Part shown: positions 39,366 to 48,727 of the stretch, in pieces
Layout of the letters: every line of letters starts with the position of its first letter
How positions within the stretch are numbered: the first letter of the stretch is position 1
DNA from: Reichenbachiella versicolor
GTDB taxonomy: Bacteria; Bacteroidota; Bacteroidia; Cytophagales; Cyclobacteriaceae
Reading direction: 5' to 3'
NCBI RefSeq assembly: GCF_003171675.1
Contig: NZ_QFZQ01000001.1
Coordinates: 930,001-994,000 of the forward strand
DNA length: 64,000 nucleotides
Translations under genes and position numbers: made by a program
The notes under the pieces: generated by a model
What the model saw: only the letters and a program-made list of their open reading frames with translations
What the model was told of the DNA's origin: nothing
Database searches by the model: none

Positions 39366-39423
39366 TAATCTAGCTTTTGTGTATAGTTTTACATCTCATT
39401 TTTGAACGAAAATACTTCAAATA

Positions 39424-40641
39424 TTGAATTTACCTTATTTCATATCCAGAAGAATTTCTAATGTTCAATCTGGATCCTTCTCTTCTATAATTTCTCGTTT
39501 GGCAGTGGCAAGTATAGGTGTGGGACTAGCAGTGATGGTGTTATCTTTTTTTATACTAGGCGGATTTCAAAAGGTTATCAAAGACAAAATTTATGACATT
39601 AAAGGTCATATCGAGATTAGTAAATTTGATATGGGTAGCGCTTATGATGAAAAACCTATAACCGTAACCCAACAAGTTTTGAATCAAGTTTATGAATATG
39701 CAGAAATTGAACATGTTCAATTCTTTGCTCACAAAGCTGGAATGATTAAGACTAAGGAAGAAGTTGAAGGTATTCATTTCAAAGGCGTATCAAGAAATTT
39801 TAGTGCTAATAGGTTTCAACAAAACATGGTTGAAGGTCGTTTTGTTCAATTTGATAATGATGAATACGCTAGAGAAGTAGTTCTTAGCAGGATGATTGCT
39901 AATCGTTTGAAGTTGTCCTTGGATGATGAAGCGATTATCTATTTTGTTCAAAATCCTCCAAGGGTAAGAAAGCTAAAAGTAGTAGGTATTTATGAAACCG
40001 GGTTGGAGGAAATTGATAAAACAACTGTACTTGGAGATATTGGTCTTGTGCAAAAACTAAATAATTGGCCAGACTCTTTGGTGGGTGGTATGGAGGTTTT
40101 CGTTAAAGACGAGAGTATGATAGATTATATAGATAATGAACTATATGAGAATCTAGATTCCACTTATTACGTTGAAATGGTTCAAAAAAAGTATTCACAA
40201 ATTTTTGATTGGTTGGAGCTTTTAGATCAAAATGTTAGTGTCTTTTTAGGATTAATATTGATAGTAGCTTGTTTTAATATGATTTCTATCATTCTTATTT
40301 TAATAATGGAAAGAACTAATATGGTAGGTGTATTGATATCGTTAGGAAGCAGTAATCAACAAATAAAAAAAGTGTTCTTATTGAATGGAATGATCTTAGT
40401 ATTTAAAGGTATTCTTATTGGTAATGTTATAGCGATCGGTTTTGCATTATTACAGCAGGAGTTTTTAATAGTACCTCTTGACGCCGCTAATTATTATATG
40501 TATTACGTTCCTATTCATTGGGATATAAAATCTATGGTTGTAGTTAATTTAGTAACTTTTGGAGTGGTGTCAACGGCTCTTTATCTACCTCTCTCTTTTG
40601 TTTCTAGAATATCTCCAACAAGGGCACTTAAGTTTGATTAA
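39424..40641 (+). CDS. FtsX-like permease, LolC/LolE type
   Basis: A 405-residue inner-membrane protein with an N-terminal helix (about 25-48), a large periplasmic domain (about 50-265) and three C-terminal helices. The opening FISRRISNVQSGSFSSIISRLAVASIGVGLA and the closing RISPTRALKFD are typical of the LolC/LolE subunits that lift lipoproteins from the inner membrane. The ATPase LolD is not adjacent, so it must be encoded elsewhere. Translation starts at TTG; no in-frame ATG precedes the first helix. Confidence 0.85.
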   Translation: MNLPYFISRRISNVQSGSFSSIISRLAVASIGVGLAVMVLSFFILGGFQKVIKDKIYDIKGHIEISKFDMGSAYDEKPITVTQQVLNQVYEYAEIEHVQFFAHKAGMIKTKEEVEGIHFKGVSRNFSANRFQQNMVEGRFVQFDNDEYAREVVLSRMIANRLKLSLDDEAIIYFVQNPPRVRKLKVVGIYETGLEEIDKTTVLGDIGLVQKLNNWPDSLVGGMEVFVKDESMIDYIDNELYENLDSTYYVEMVQKKYSQIFDWLELLDQNVSVFLGLILIVACFNMISIILILIMERTNMVGVLISLGSSNQQIKKVFLLNGMILVFKGILIGNVIAIGFALLQQEFLIVPLDAANYYMYYVPIHWDIKSMVVVNLVTFGVVSTALYLPLSFVSRISPTRALKFD

Positions 40642-40698
40642 CACTTGTGTGTTTAGGTGTGATATTTTATGTTTAAACCTGTCTACCCAAGACACTGA

Positions 40699-41271
40699 AT
40701 GACTGAAGAAAAACTAATAGAAAGAATCAAAAATGATGATAAGTCTGCATTCGAAAGTCTTTTTCGAATGTTCTATCCAGATTTATGTAGGTTCTGTGTT
40801 AGATACGTACGGGATGAAATTATAGCTGAGGAGATTGTTCAAGAGGTTTATATCAATATTTGGGATAGACGATTCCTAATAGAAATTAACACTTCTGTAA
40901 AAGCATATCTTTATACAGCTGTCAAAAATAGATCTTTTAATTATTTAAAACTTCAACTTCCAAAAGAGCAAAATAAAGTAGAATTAGAGCATATCGCTTA
41001 CATGGAGGTAGATGGAGAGGACGATGACCAGGTTAAAAAAGAGCTCTATCGTCAAATCAATTTAGCAATTGATAGATTACCTAATAAGTGTAAGATTATT
41101 TTTAGTTTAAGTAAAAATTCTGGGATGACTTATAAAGAAATTGCGGAAGAGCTTGATATTTCTGTAAAGACAGTAGAAAATCAAGTGGGACATGCATTAC
41201 GAAAGTTGAGAGCTGAACTCAACCCGCTTTGGAATAAAATAATTGTAATAATTATAATATTATTTGTCTGA
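40699..41271 (+). CDS. ECF sigma factor, FecI-like
   Basis: A 190-residue sigma-70 family factor with region 2 (FESLFRMFYPDLCRFCVRYV, EEIVQEVYINIWD) and region 4 (INLAIDRLPNKCKIIFSLSK, MTYKEIAEELDISVKTVENQ). The C-terminus adds a hydrophobic stretch (IIVIIIILFV), common in Bacteroidota FecI-type factors. Next to a FecR-like anti-sigma and a TonB-dependent transducer, it should activate the uptake operon on a surface signal. Confidence 0.93.
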   Translation: MTEEKLIERIKNDDKSAFESLFRMFYPDLCRFCVRYVRDEIIAEEIVQEVYINIWDRRFLIEINTSVKAYLYTAVKNRSFNYLKLQLPKEQNKVELEHIAYMEVDGEDDDQVKKELYRQINLAIDRLPNKCKIIFSLSKNSGMTYKEIAEELDISVKTVENQVGHALRKLRAELNPLWNKIIVIIIILFV

Positions 41272-41323
41272 TTCATAGGGGGGCTTTTGAGTTTTCTTGA
41301 CATTATTATGAAAGACAACAACA

Positions 41324-42271
41324 ATGCAAAATCTGGAAGAAAATTTATTAGGATATATTCAGGGTACTCTAAGTATCGAGAGGAGAAAGGAGATAGAAGC
41401 TTGGATAGAAAAATCTGAAGAAAATAATATTCAGTTTGTTCAAACTAGAAGTATTTACGAAAATTCAGCTTCGTCTAATCATTTTTTACCAAATGTCGAT
41501 GAAGCTTGGTCGAAAGTGGAATCAAGAATATCTAGAACTTCGAAGAAAGGTTATTCATGGATCTATAGAGTGGCGGCTGTTTTAGTTTTTGCATTGAGTT
41601 TAGGTGTGTTGAGTTACACTTTTATGAAGAATGACTTGACTACTTTAACTACAAATCACAAAGAACTAAAGGAAATAGTTCTTCCAGATGGTACGAAAGT
41701 ATTAATGAATCAGGATACTGAAATACAATTTGATAAGGGTTTTAATGATTCGAAAAGAATTGTTTATCTAGATGGACAAGCGTATTTTAATGTGCAAAGA
41801 GATGAGACTAGACCATTCATAATAAAAGGACAAAAATCGTCAATAGAAGTATTAGGTACGTCTTTTGATTTTAAGTCCAATGGCAAGGTAGAGAATGTGA
41901 ATGTAACATCAGGAGAAGTGGCTTTTTATTCAAATAAGGGTGGTAAAAAAGCCAAATTGATGAAAGGTAAAAAAGCTTCTCTAAACTCAAATGGGAAAAT
42001 TTATATTCAACATATCTTGGATGAGGAAGTCATGAAGTGGCGAGCCGAAGACATGAATTTCAAAAGTACTCCGTTGTCCGAGGTGATAGTTGTTCTCTCT
42101 AAATACTATCAAGTAGATTTCAAAATGAAGGGAAGTATAGGGTCTTGCCTAATTACCTCATCCTTTAATGGACAAGATTTAGATGAAGCTTTAAAGACGC
42201 TCGAGATAATAGCTGGAATTAAGAATAAAAAGAAAGGTAATTTGGTTAGTTTAGATGGTCCTGGTTGTTAG
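41324..42271 (+). CDS. FecR-family anti-sigma factor
   Basis: A 315-residue inner-membrane protein: an N-terminal cytoplasmic helical part (1-80), one membrane helix (about 85-104, VAAVLVFALSLGVLSYTFM), a FecR domain (KEIVLPDGTKVLMNQDTEI, GQAYFNV, VLGTSFDFKSNGK; about 118-215), and a C-terminal STN-like fold (about 240-310). It receives the signal from the outer-membrane transducer and controls the sigma factor encoded 52 nt upstream. Confidence 0.92.
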   Translation: MQNLEENLLGYIQGTLSIERRKEIEAWIEKSEENNIQFVQTRSIYENSASSNHFLPNVDEAWSKVESRISRTSKKGYSWIYRVAAVLVFALSLGVLSYTFMKNDLTTLTTNHKELKEIVLPDGTKVLMNQDTEIQFDKGFNDSKRIVYLDGQAYFNVQRDETRPFIIKGQKSSIEVLGTSFDFKSNGKVENVNVTSGEVAFYSNKGGKKAKLMKGKKASLNSNGKIYIQHILDEEVMKWRAEDMNFKSTPLSEVIVVLSKYYQVDFKMKGSIGSCLITSSFNGQDLDEALKTLEIIAGIKNKKKGNLVSLDGPGC

Positions 42272-42348
42272 ATTATTGTTTCAAGAATAAATATATAAAT
42301 CTATATCTTTCTTTTTAATTTTGATTGCATATTTAGAAGTGCAGTCAT

Positions 42349-44970
42349 TTGATAAGATATTTCCTTTTCTTCTTATTCTTTCCTTTTTGCTTGTTTTGTC
42401 AATCTAATCCTGATTGGCTGAATAAGGAAATTTATATTGGGTCAGATTCGCCATCGGTTAAAAGTATATTTGACGTAATTGTAGATGAATATCAAATTCC
42501 TTTAGCTTTTAATGATGATATTATACCTTTTAAAAAAAGGATTATTTTAGAAAAGCATAAATACTATAGACTTTCCGTAATTCTTTCTAAAGTTTGTCAA
42601 AATGAAAAACTAGATTATCTGGTAAGAGGAGATCAGGTTTTTATTAAATACTATAACCGTCCTTTATCTGAATATAAGTATTCGCTTTACGGTTTGGTGA
42701 AAGACAGCGCGTCTGGAGAAGTCCTTATAGGTGCTACAATTTATGTTGATTCATTGAAGATTGGAGTGATTAGTAATAGTTACGGCCAATACTCCCTCTC
42801 TTTGCCACACGGTTTACACAGAGTAAAGGTGTCTTATGTAGGTTATGAATCTATAGATATCCAATTAGACCTTAAGAAAAACGAATATGTTTCTTTAAGA
42901 TTGGTGCCAAAGCCAATTGAACTGGGTCAAGTTCTTGTTGATGACATTAATTATACAGATTTAAGTTCTATAAACATACTGACGGGCACAAATAGGATGG
43001 ATATGGAACTGATGGGGAATATTCCATATTTGGGAGAAGTAGATGTTGTTCAGAGTGCATTATTACTTCCAGGTATAAATAATATAGGAGAAGGCCTTTC
43101 AGGTATTAATGTAAGAGGAGGGGCATCAGATCAGAATTTGGTCATGCTTGATGAAGCAGTGATTTATAATGCTAATCACTTCTATGGGTTAATATCCGTT
43201 TTTAATCCTGATATAGTACAGGATGTAGAAATTGTAAAAGGGGATTTCGCTGCTAAATATGGTGGACGTAATTCATCATTGATTCATGTAAGGCAAAGAG
43301 AGGGTAGTGATAATGAATTTCATTTGTCGGGAGGGGTAGGGTTAATTACGAGTCGATTGACAGCTGAAGGTCCTATTGTCAATCAAAAACTAAATTATTT
43401 GATTTCAGCTAGAAGTACTTTCTGGGATTATATTTTGCCTGCTACCACAAGTTCTACTTTGAACACCATTCGAACAAACTTTAATGATTTTAACCTTAAT
43501 TTAAAATATAATATAAATAGAAGGAATAAAGTTTATGTGTCTGGTTATTATGGTAATGACAGAAATAATTTTGGAGTAGGTACATCTCAGCGATGGGGGA
43601 ATAGAACCTTCTCAATAAGATGGAATAAATTAATGGCTAAAAGGCATTTCTTTAATTTAACATCTTATTATACTCAGTATAAATATGTAAGTCTTAATGA
43701 GAACGAGTTGAGCTCATTTGTTGGAGAGTCTAATATTAGAGATGCAGCGGTTAAAGTTGATTTAACTTCGTATTTTGATCCTAAGAATATCTTAGAATAT
43801 GGAAGTCAGATAATTTATCATAAGCTCAATCCAGGAAAGAGAACGCCTTTACAAGGTTCTGGTCAAAATGAAATCTCTTTACCTTCAGAGGAAGGTTTAG
43901 AGTCTTCAGTTTATTTGTCTTACGAAAAACAAATAACAAATAAAGTAAGTGGGTATTTAGGCGTTAGGTTATCATCATTTTACAATTTCGGTAAAAATGA
44001 TCAAATAGTTATTTCTGAAAATATTAGTCTTTATGACACTCTTCAATCAAACTTAGATGAAACAAACATTCTATATGTGAATTGGCTTCCGAGGATGATT
44101 TTTAAATATCAATTCAATGAACAAACCTCACTAAAATTAGGCTATTTTGAGACTATTCAGTATTTACATCTACTTTCACCTACTACTACTCCATCTTCCT
44201 CTGATATATGGGATATTAGCAGCGTAGGTGTTGAACCCACATTGATGAGGCAGTTTTCAATTGGTGCATACAGATACTTTCCCTTTCTTGACTTTAATGG
44301 TTCTGTCGAATTTTTTCACAGGAGACAGTACAATACAATTGATTTTAAAAACGGAGCTAATGTACTATTTAATGAATTTATTGAAACTGAGATTTTAAAA
44401 GGTGAGGAAAGGGTATTTGGTATGGAAATCTTTGCTAAGAAAAGTTTTGGAAAACTAAAAGGGTGGTTAAGTTATACGTTGTCTAAAGCTGAAAAAAGAG
44501 TACCAGGAAATGGTATTAGTGAAGGGATAAACAACGGTAATTATTTTCCCGCTGATAATGACAGGACTCATGATTTTGCCATTACGGGAGTATATCAATT
44601 AAATAATAGATTGTCTCTTTCGTCTAGTTTTGTTTATTACACTGGAAGACCTTATTCTTTTCCAGATAAGAAGTATGAAGTTCAAGGGATATTGGTTCCA
44701 AATTATCCGGACAGAAACCTTGACAGACTAGAGGATTATCACAGGATAGATATTTCTGCAACCTTAAAAGGGAGGAAGAATAAAAAAAATGGTAAACCTC
44801 GAAAATTTGAATCAAGTTGGGTATTTACACTATACAACGCTTATGCTAGAAGAAACGCTCAAGATTATTTCTTTACTTATTCTTCTGAGGATGTAACAAA
44901 ACCTCAAGTTCAGAAAGTATCAATTCTCGGTTCAGCAATTCCTTCGATAACCTATAACTTTAGATTGTGA
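42349..44970 (+). CDS. TonB-dependent outer-membrane transducer/receptor
   Basis: An 873-residue protein. Signal peptide (1-18), STN signalling domain (about 22-96, with SVKSIFDVIVDEYQIPLAF), a carboxypeptidase-regulatory-like domain (about 108-190, LYGLVKDSASGEVLIGATI), plug (about 215-320, GINVRGGASDQNLVMLD, ending KYGGRNSSLIHV) and beta barrel to a terminal aromatic-type strand (ITYNFRL). The STN domain marks it as the sensor for the FecR-FecI pair upstream. The start is TTG at 42349. The substrate is unknown; a metal chelate or small organic is typical. It overlaps the DUF4249 gene by 4 nt. Confidence 0.92.
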   Translation: MIRYFLFFLFFPFCLFCQSNPDWLNKEIYIGSDSPSVKSIFDVIVDEYQIPLAFNDDIIPFKKRIILEKHKYYRLSVILSKVCQNEKLDYLVRGDQVFIKYYNRPLSEYKYSLYGLVKDSASGEVLIGATIYVDSLKIGVISNSYGQYSLSLPHGLHRVKVSYVGYESIDIQLDLKKNEYVSLRLVPKPIELGQVLVDDINYTDLSSINILTGTNRMDMELMGNIPYLGEVDVVQSALLLPGINNIGEGLSGINVRGGASDQNLVMLDEAVIYNANHFYGLISVFNPDIVQDVEIVKGDFAAKYGGRNSSLIHVRQREGSDNEFHLSGGVGLITSRLTAEGPIVNQKLNYLISARSTFWDYILPATTSSTLNTIRTNFNDFNLNLKYNINRRNKVYVSGYYGNDRNNFGVGTSQRWGNRTFSIRWNKLMAKRHFFNLTSYYTQYKYVSLNENELSSFVGESNIRDAAVKVDLTSYFDPKNILEYGSQIIYHKLNPGKRTPLQGSGQNEISLPSEEGLESSVYLSYEKQITNKVSGYLGVRLSSFYNFGKNDQIVISENISLYDTLQSNLDETNILYVNWLPRMIFKYQFNEQTSLKLGYFETIQYLHLLSPTTTPSSSDIWDISSVGVEPTLMRQFSIGAYRYFPFLDFNGSVEFFHRRQYNTIDFKNGANVLFNEFIETEILKGEERVFGMEIFAKKSFGKLKGWLSYTLSKAEKRVPGNGISEGINNGNYFPADNDRTHDFAITGVYQLNNRLSLSSSFVYYTGRPYSFPDKKYEVQGILVPNYPDRNLDRLEDYHRIDISATLKGRKNKKNGKPRKFESSWVFTLYNAYARRNAQDYFFTYSSEDVTKPQVQKVSILGSAIPSITYNFRL

Positions 44971-45800
44971 AAAATTTATGGTTGATTTTTATTCTTCTGA
45001 TGCTAATTCAGGTGTCATGCATAGATACGGTAGATTTGGAACTTTCAGAGGGGGAGAGAGAAATATTTATTGATGGTTGGCTTACTGATGAAAGTGACTC
45101 TCAGAAAGTTCAAATTAGTTGGACTAATGGGTTTTTAGATGAATCAGGTTATGAAGGTGTTACTGGAGCAGAAGTGTATGTGGTTAATCAGAGTGACCAA
45201 AGAATAAAGTTTAAGGAATCCAGTCCAGGAATGTATGAATCATTACCAGAAGGGTTTACTCCAAAATTAGGTGAGGAATATATTTTAAAAGTAACCTGGG
45301 AGGATTATGAAGTTCAATCCAACCCTATTCGATTGGTAGCTAATTCTGAATTAATTACTACTTCTGTAGTTTCGTTTGCAGACCTTAATCAAGTAGATAT
45401 TAGTTCGGAGGAGAATAATTGGTATGTAAGAGGTGTCATAGACGATAATCCGCGATCAAATAACTTCTACGTCTGGAGATTAATTGTGGACGGTGAGCCA
45501 AGAGTGGAACCATCGGATATTGTTCTTTTTGATGACAAATTTACAAATGGCAATTTATTTGCATTTGATGCAAGCAATGTTCTCTTTAGAAGAGATGCAT
45601 CTATAAAACTTATTCACGCTTCTTTGGATAAAGAGGCCTATGATTACCTTACCCAATTAAAAAAAATTACTACTAATAATTCTATTAGTCCTAGTTCTCC
45701 TCCTTCAGAACTAGTTGGTAATCTAAAAGATGTAAGAACGGGGAAAAGAATTCTTGGGTACTTTGGTGCTTCCTCTGTTATAGAAATAGCGGTACAATAA
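44967..45800 (+). CDS. DUF4249 outer-membrane lipoprotein
   Basis: A 277-residue lipoprotein with lipobox VSC (cysteine 18). The segments IDGWLTDESDSQKVQISWT, GAEVYVVNQSDQRIKF and YESLPEGFTPKLGEEYIL follow the DUF4249 pattern of beta-sandwich domains. In Bacteroidota these proteins are encoded directly after an STN-containing TonB receptor and probably form a surface lid or substrate-capture partner, as SusD does for SusC. It overlaps the receptor gene by 4 nt, so the two are coupled. Confidence 0.88.
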   Translation: MKNLWLIFILLMLIQVSCIDTVDLELSEGEREIFIDGWLTDESDSQKVQISWTNGFLDESGYEGVTGAEVYVVNQSDQRIKFKESSPGMYESLPEGFTPKLGEEYILKVTWEDYEVQSNPIRLVANSELITTSVVSFADLNQVDISSEENNWYVRGVIDDNPRSNNFYVWRLIVDGEPRVEPSDIVLFDDKFTNGNLFAFDASNVLFRRDASIKLIHASLDKEAYDYLTQLKKITTNNSISPSSPPSELVGNLKDVRTGKRILGYFGASSVIEIAVQ

Positions 45801-45861
45801 TACTAGATCTAAGGCTTGTTCGTTTTACTTGGACTTAAACAGATTTAATTATTATAATTCT

Positions 45862-45993
45862 ATGCAGCACAGAAAATTTCTTCTAGGGTTTTTACTTCTG
45901 GTGTCATTATTAGTTGTTAAAAAGTTTTTGAATTCAGAAAAAGGAGCTTCAAATATGAAAAGTGATTTTTCGTCAAGTTTTATTTCTAAATAG
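45862..45993 (+). CDS. Small single-pass membrane protein candidate (43 aa)
   Basis: An ATG frame of 43 codons ends at TAG 45991-45993. It begins MQHRKFLLGFLLLVSLLVVK, a positive start followed by one hydrophobic helix, then a Ser/Lys-rich tail. It follows the DUF4249 gene by 61 nt on the same strand and overlaps the tail of the convergent lipoprotein gene by 8 nt. No homolog is recognised. The clear membrane-protein pattern supports it, but chance frames of this size occur in AT-rich DNA. Confidence 0.4.
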   Translation: MQHRKFLLGFLLLVSLLVVKKFLNSEKGASNMKSDFSSSFISK

Positions 45994-46345
45994 TTTTATC
46001 AAAGAGAATAGCTTCACGAACTAGTCCGATAGCATTGATACGAACTCTAAGGTATTTTTTATTACTTTTTTCATTCTTGCAATCAAGATGGTAAATAAAA
46101 AACTTTTCTCCTCTATCTAGAAGTAGTGACTCTGTTGGGGCGTCTAAAATAGTGTAGAGATGGTCAACATTAACGCCAATCAATTCACTATTTGTGCCAG
46201 TTAATCTATTGATAGTCAATTGGTCAGTTTGGAAGCAATTTTGTTCAGTTTTGTTCCATTCTATCTGGCTAATTTTCTTTTGATTACAACAGATAATGAA
46301 AAGAACTAAGGTCGATGGAATAAAAAGTTTTGTAAATAGTTTCAT
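45986..46345 (-). CDS. Small lipoprotein, possibly BamE-like fold
   Basis: A 119-residue protein with a signal peptide and lipobox IICC (cysteine about 20). The mature part (LIGVNVDHLYTILDAPTESL, FFIYHLDC, YLRVRINAIGLVREAILFD) suggests two helices and a three-stranded sheet like BamE/SmpA outer-membrane assembly lipoproteins. That resemblance is by pattern only. It is a single gene, convergent with the FecI cassette. Confidence 0.6.
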   Translation of the reverse strand: MKLFTKLFIPSTLVLFIICCNQKKISQIEWNKTEQNCFQTDQLTINRLTGTNSELIGVNVDHLYTILDAPTESLLLDRGEKFFIYHLDCKNEKSNKKYLRVRINAIGLVREAILFDKTI

Positions 46346-46542
46346 GTCTTTTTTAATTTGAACAAAAATACTATCAAACTAGTATTGAATAGCTAAAATT
46401 ATTTGGACAATTCTAAGAGTAATTATCCTTGAATCACAAATAATTAACTGTATGTATAGGTGTCAATTGTATATATCTTAGTACAGCGTTAAAGTTGTAT
46501 TATCAAAATATTTTCCTAGATTTAAGCAGTTAATTAATAAGT

Positions 46543-47946
46543 TTGCCTAAAAATAATAACAAACGTATTATGACCGACGATATATTGAACGATGGTTCTG
46601 AAGAGGAAAAAAAATCATCCGATGATCAATTTGGTGATGATTTTGGTCTTCCAGATTTGGAATTTGATGAATTACAGGAGCTGGACTTAGGTTTTGATGG
46701 TGATTCATTAGCTGAAGAAGGAGAGGACGCAATAAATACTCCAAGTTTGCCAGAAGAGCCTTCAACAGAGTTTGATATGGGTATGTTAGAAAGTTCTGTG
46801 CCAGATTTATCTAGAGAAATTGACCTTGATCCACCAAAAGGGACAATTTTAGAAGAAGGTATTGATGAGGTTGAGGATGTTTTAGACAGTGCTCAACTCA
46901 TTTCTGATAGATTGGGAGATGATTTAGATAGCGGCGTATCTGTATCGGATTCTTTACCAGCTCCTGAGCCAGAAGTCGATTTAGATGCTTTAATGAACGA
47001 CTTCGCAGAAGAAAGTGGTGGGTCAGATGAGAGTATTCTTTCTGAAGGAACTCAGGGGGATACAATTACAGATTCTGGACTAGATGACTTATTCGGAGAT
47101 ATTGACAGTCCAGATGATTTAGCAGCTTTAGGATTTGCGGATGAAGATGAAAATCCTGTTGAACATTCTCCAGTTGTAGAAGAATCTGTTCCAGAGCTAT
47201 CACTAGGAGAACCTGAACCTGAATTAGAAACAGGAGGTTCTTTATTCGCATCAGACGAAGATTTAACAGCTAACTTAGATTCAGATGATGAAGACTCCAT
47301 TTTTGGGTCTGACCTGTCTCTGGAGACTGAAGAAAAAACGGATTTTGAACCAGCACCAGATTCATCTTTACCTCCAAATTATAAATCATATGAATATAAT
47401 GAATCATCAGGAGGGTTTTCAAAATATATCATTATAGGAGTTGTTGTGATCGCAGTAGCTGCTTCTGCCATGTTGTGGTTTAGCAAGAATTCTGACGATG
47501 ATGATAAAAAATTGGCTAAGACAGAGGTTAAGAAAGTAGTTCCTAAAAAGAAAGCCGAAGAAAAGGTGGATGAAGTAGTTGATAAGCCAGAAGAAACTAC
47601 TGAAGTACCTAACAAAGAGGTTATAGTTGATTCTCCAGAGGAGCAGGTGTCAACATCGGTGGTACAAAATACGGATTTGGATGAAGAAGGAACTATTATT
47701 AAGGTAAGTGAAAGAACTTCACAATCTTATATTATAATCGGTAGTTTCATTGATGAAGATTTAGCAATGGATTATGCTAAGACAATAATTAAGAAAGGAA
47801 ATAGTGTTAAAGTTCTTCAACCATATGGTAAATCTAAAAGGTACAGGGTTTCTATCGCTGATTTCTCATCTTACGGAGACGCAGCAAGTCAACTGGAATC
47901 TTATAAAGGTCAATATGGTGATCAAATTTGGGCTTTAAAGTATTGA
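46543..47946 (+). CDS. Acidic single-pass membrane protein with SPOR domain
   Basis: Up to 467 residues. A long, very acidic, Ser/Glu/Asp/Pro-rich region (about 10-280) is followed by one membrane helix (about 290-308, YIIIGVVVIAVAASAMLWF), a Lys/Glu/Val-rich linker and a C-terminal SPOR domain (about 390-467, SYIIIGSFIDEDLAMDYA) that binds septal peptidoglycan stripped of peptides. This is the layout of FtsN-like division proteins. The TTG at 46543 or the ATG at 46570 may be the start; the ATG is equally good. Confidence 0.8.
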   Translation: MPKNNNKRIMTDDILNDGSEEEKKSSDDQFGDDFGLPDLEFDELQELDLGFDGDSLAEEGEDAINTPSLPEEPSTEFDMGMLESSVPDLSREIDLDPPKGTILEEGIDEVEDVLDSAQLISDRLGDDLDSGVSVSDSLPAPEPEVDLDALMNDFAEESGGSDESILSEGTQGDTITDSGLDDLFGDIDSPDDLAALGFADEDENPVEHSPVVEESVPELSLGEPEPELETGGSLFASDEDLTANLDSDDEDSIFGSDLSLETEEKTDFEPAPDSSLPPNYKSYEYNESSGGFSKYIIIGVVVIAVAASAMLWFSKNSDDDDKKLAKTEVKKVVPKKKAEEKVDEVVDKPEETTEVPNKEVIVDSPEEQVSTSVVQNTDLDEEGTIIKVSERTSQSYIIIGSFIDEDLAMDYAKTIIKKGNSVKVLQPYGKSKRYRVSIADFSSYGDAASQLESYKGQYGDQIWALKY

Positions 47947-47984
47947 TTATTATAAGTTGTTTTTAATTAGAAATATAAAAAATC

Positions 47985-48013
47985 AAAAAGGTCAATTGTT
48001 TGGCCTTTTTTTT
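47985..48013 (+). terminator. Terminator after the SPOR gene
   Basis: AAAAAGGTCAA (47985-47995) pairs with TTGGCCTTTTT, with one G-T pair, and continues into an eight-T run. It separates the SPOR gene from the ExbB operon that starts 16 nt later. Confidence 0.8.
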
Positions 48014-48028
48014 GTTTAGTCCAATATC

Positions 48029-48727
48029 ATGAATTTACTAACATTAATATTACTTACCATACTTCAACTGAATGAAGACATTCCTAATGAGGAGGTTATT
48101 GAACAGATTTCTTTATTGGATTTAGTTTTGAAAGGAGGTTATATGATTGCTCCTATTGTATTACTTTCATTGGCAGCCACATATATTTTTATCGAAAGGC
48201 TAATGACTATCAGAGATGCTGCGAAGACTCCTGATAATTTATTAACTGATATAAAGTCCAAGGTGCTAGAGGGTAGAATTAATGATGCACAAGCTTTATG
48301 TATAGCCACTAGTACACCAATAGCAAGAATGTTAGAAAAAGGGTTGACAAGAATTGGTAACCCTTTGCAGAGCATTGAAGCCTCAATAGAAAATGTTGGT
48401 AAAATTGAAGTATATAAACTAGAGAAAAACCTAAGTTATTTAGCTACAATATCAGGTGCAGCACCGATGATCGGTTTCTTAGGTACGGTTACGGGAATGA
48501 TTCAAGCTTTTATGTCTATAGCCCAAGAAGAAGGTGCTGTAAGCCCAAAACTACTTTCAAGTGGCATATATGAGGCCATGATAACTACTGCCGCTGGTTT
48601 GTTGGTAGGGATATTGAGTTATCTTGCTTATAATTATTTAGTAACTAGGGTAGCTAAATTGATACATAGTATGGAGTATACAACGATTAACTTTTTAGAT
48701 CTTTTACAAGAGCCTCAAAGCAAATGA
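48029..48727 (+). CDS. MotA/TolQ/ExbB proton channel family protein
   Basis: A 232-residue inner-membrane protein with three hydrophobic helices (about 35-55, 140-165, 175-205) and the conserved cytoplasmic segment ISGAAPMIGFLGTVTGMIQAF. It uses the proton gradient with the following ExbD-like protein to energise TonB or Tol-type partners. It is the first of five tightly packed genes and overlaps exbD by 4 nt. Confidence 0.92.
   Translation: MNLLTLILLTILQLNEDIPNEEVIEQISLLDLVLKGGYMIAPIVLLSLAATYIFIERLMTIRDAAKTPDNLLTDIKSKVLEGRINDAQALCIATSTPIARMLEKGLTRIGNPLQSIEASIENVGKIEVYKLEKNLSYLATISGAAPMIGFLGTVTGMIQAFMSIAQEEGAVSPKLLSSGIYEAMITTAAGLLVGILSYLAYNYLVTRVAKLIHSMEYTTINFLDLLQEPQSK

Noticed and set aside
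47052-47300. Antisense frames within the acidic part of the SPOR gene
   Set aside because: Ser/Glu/Asp-rich codons lack stops on the complementary strand, so long antisense frames arise automatically. The peptides are low-complexity.
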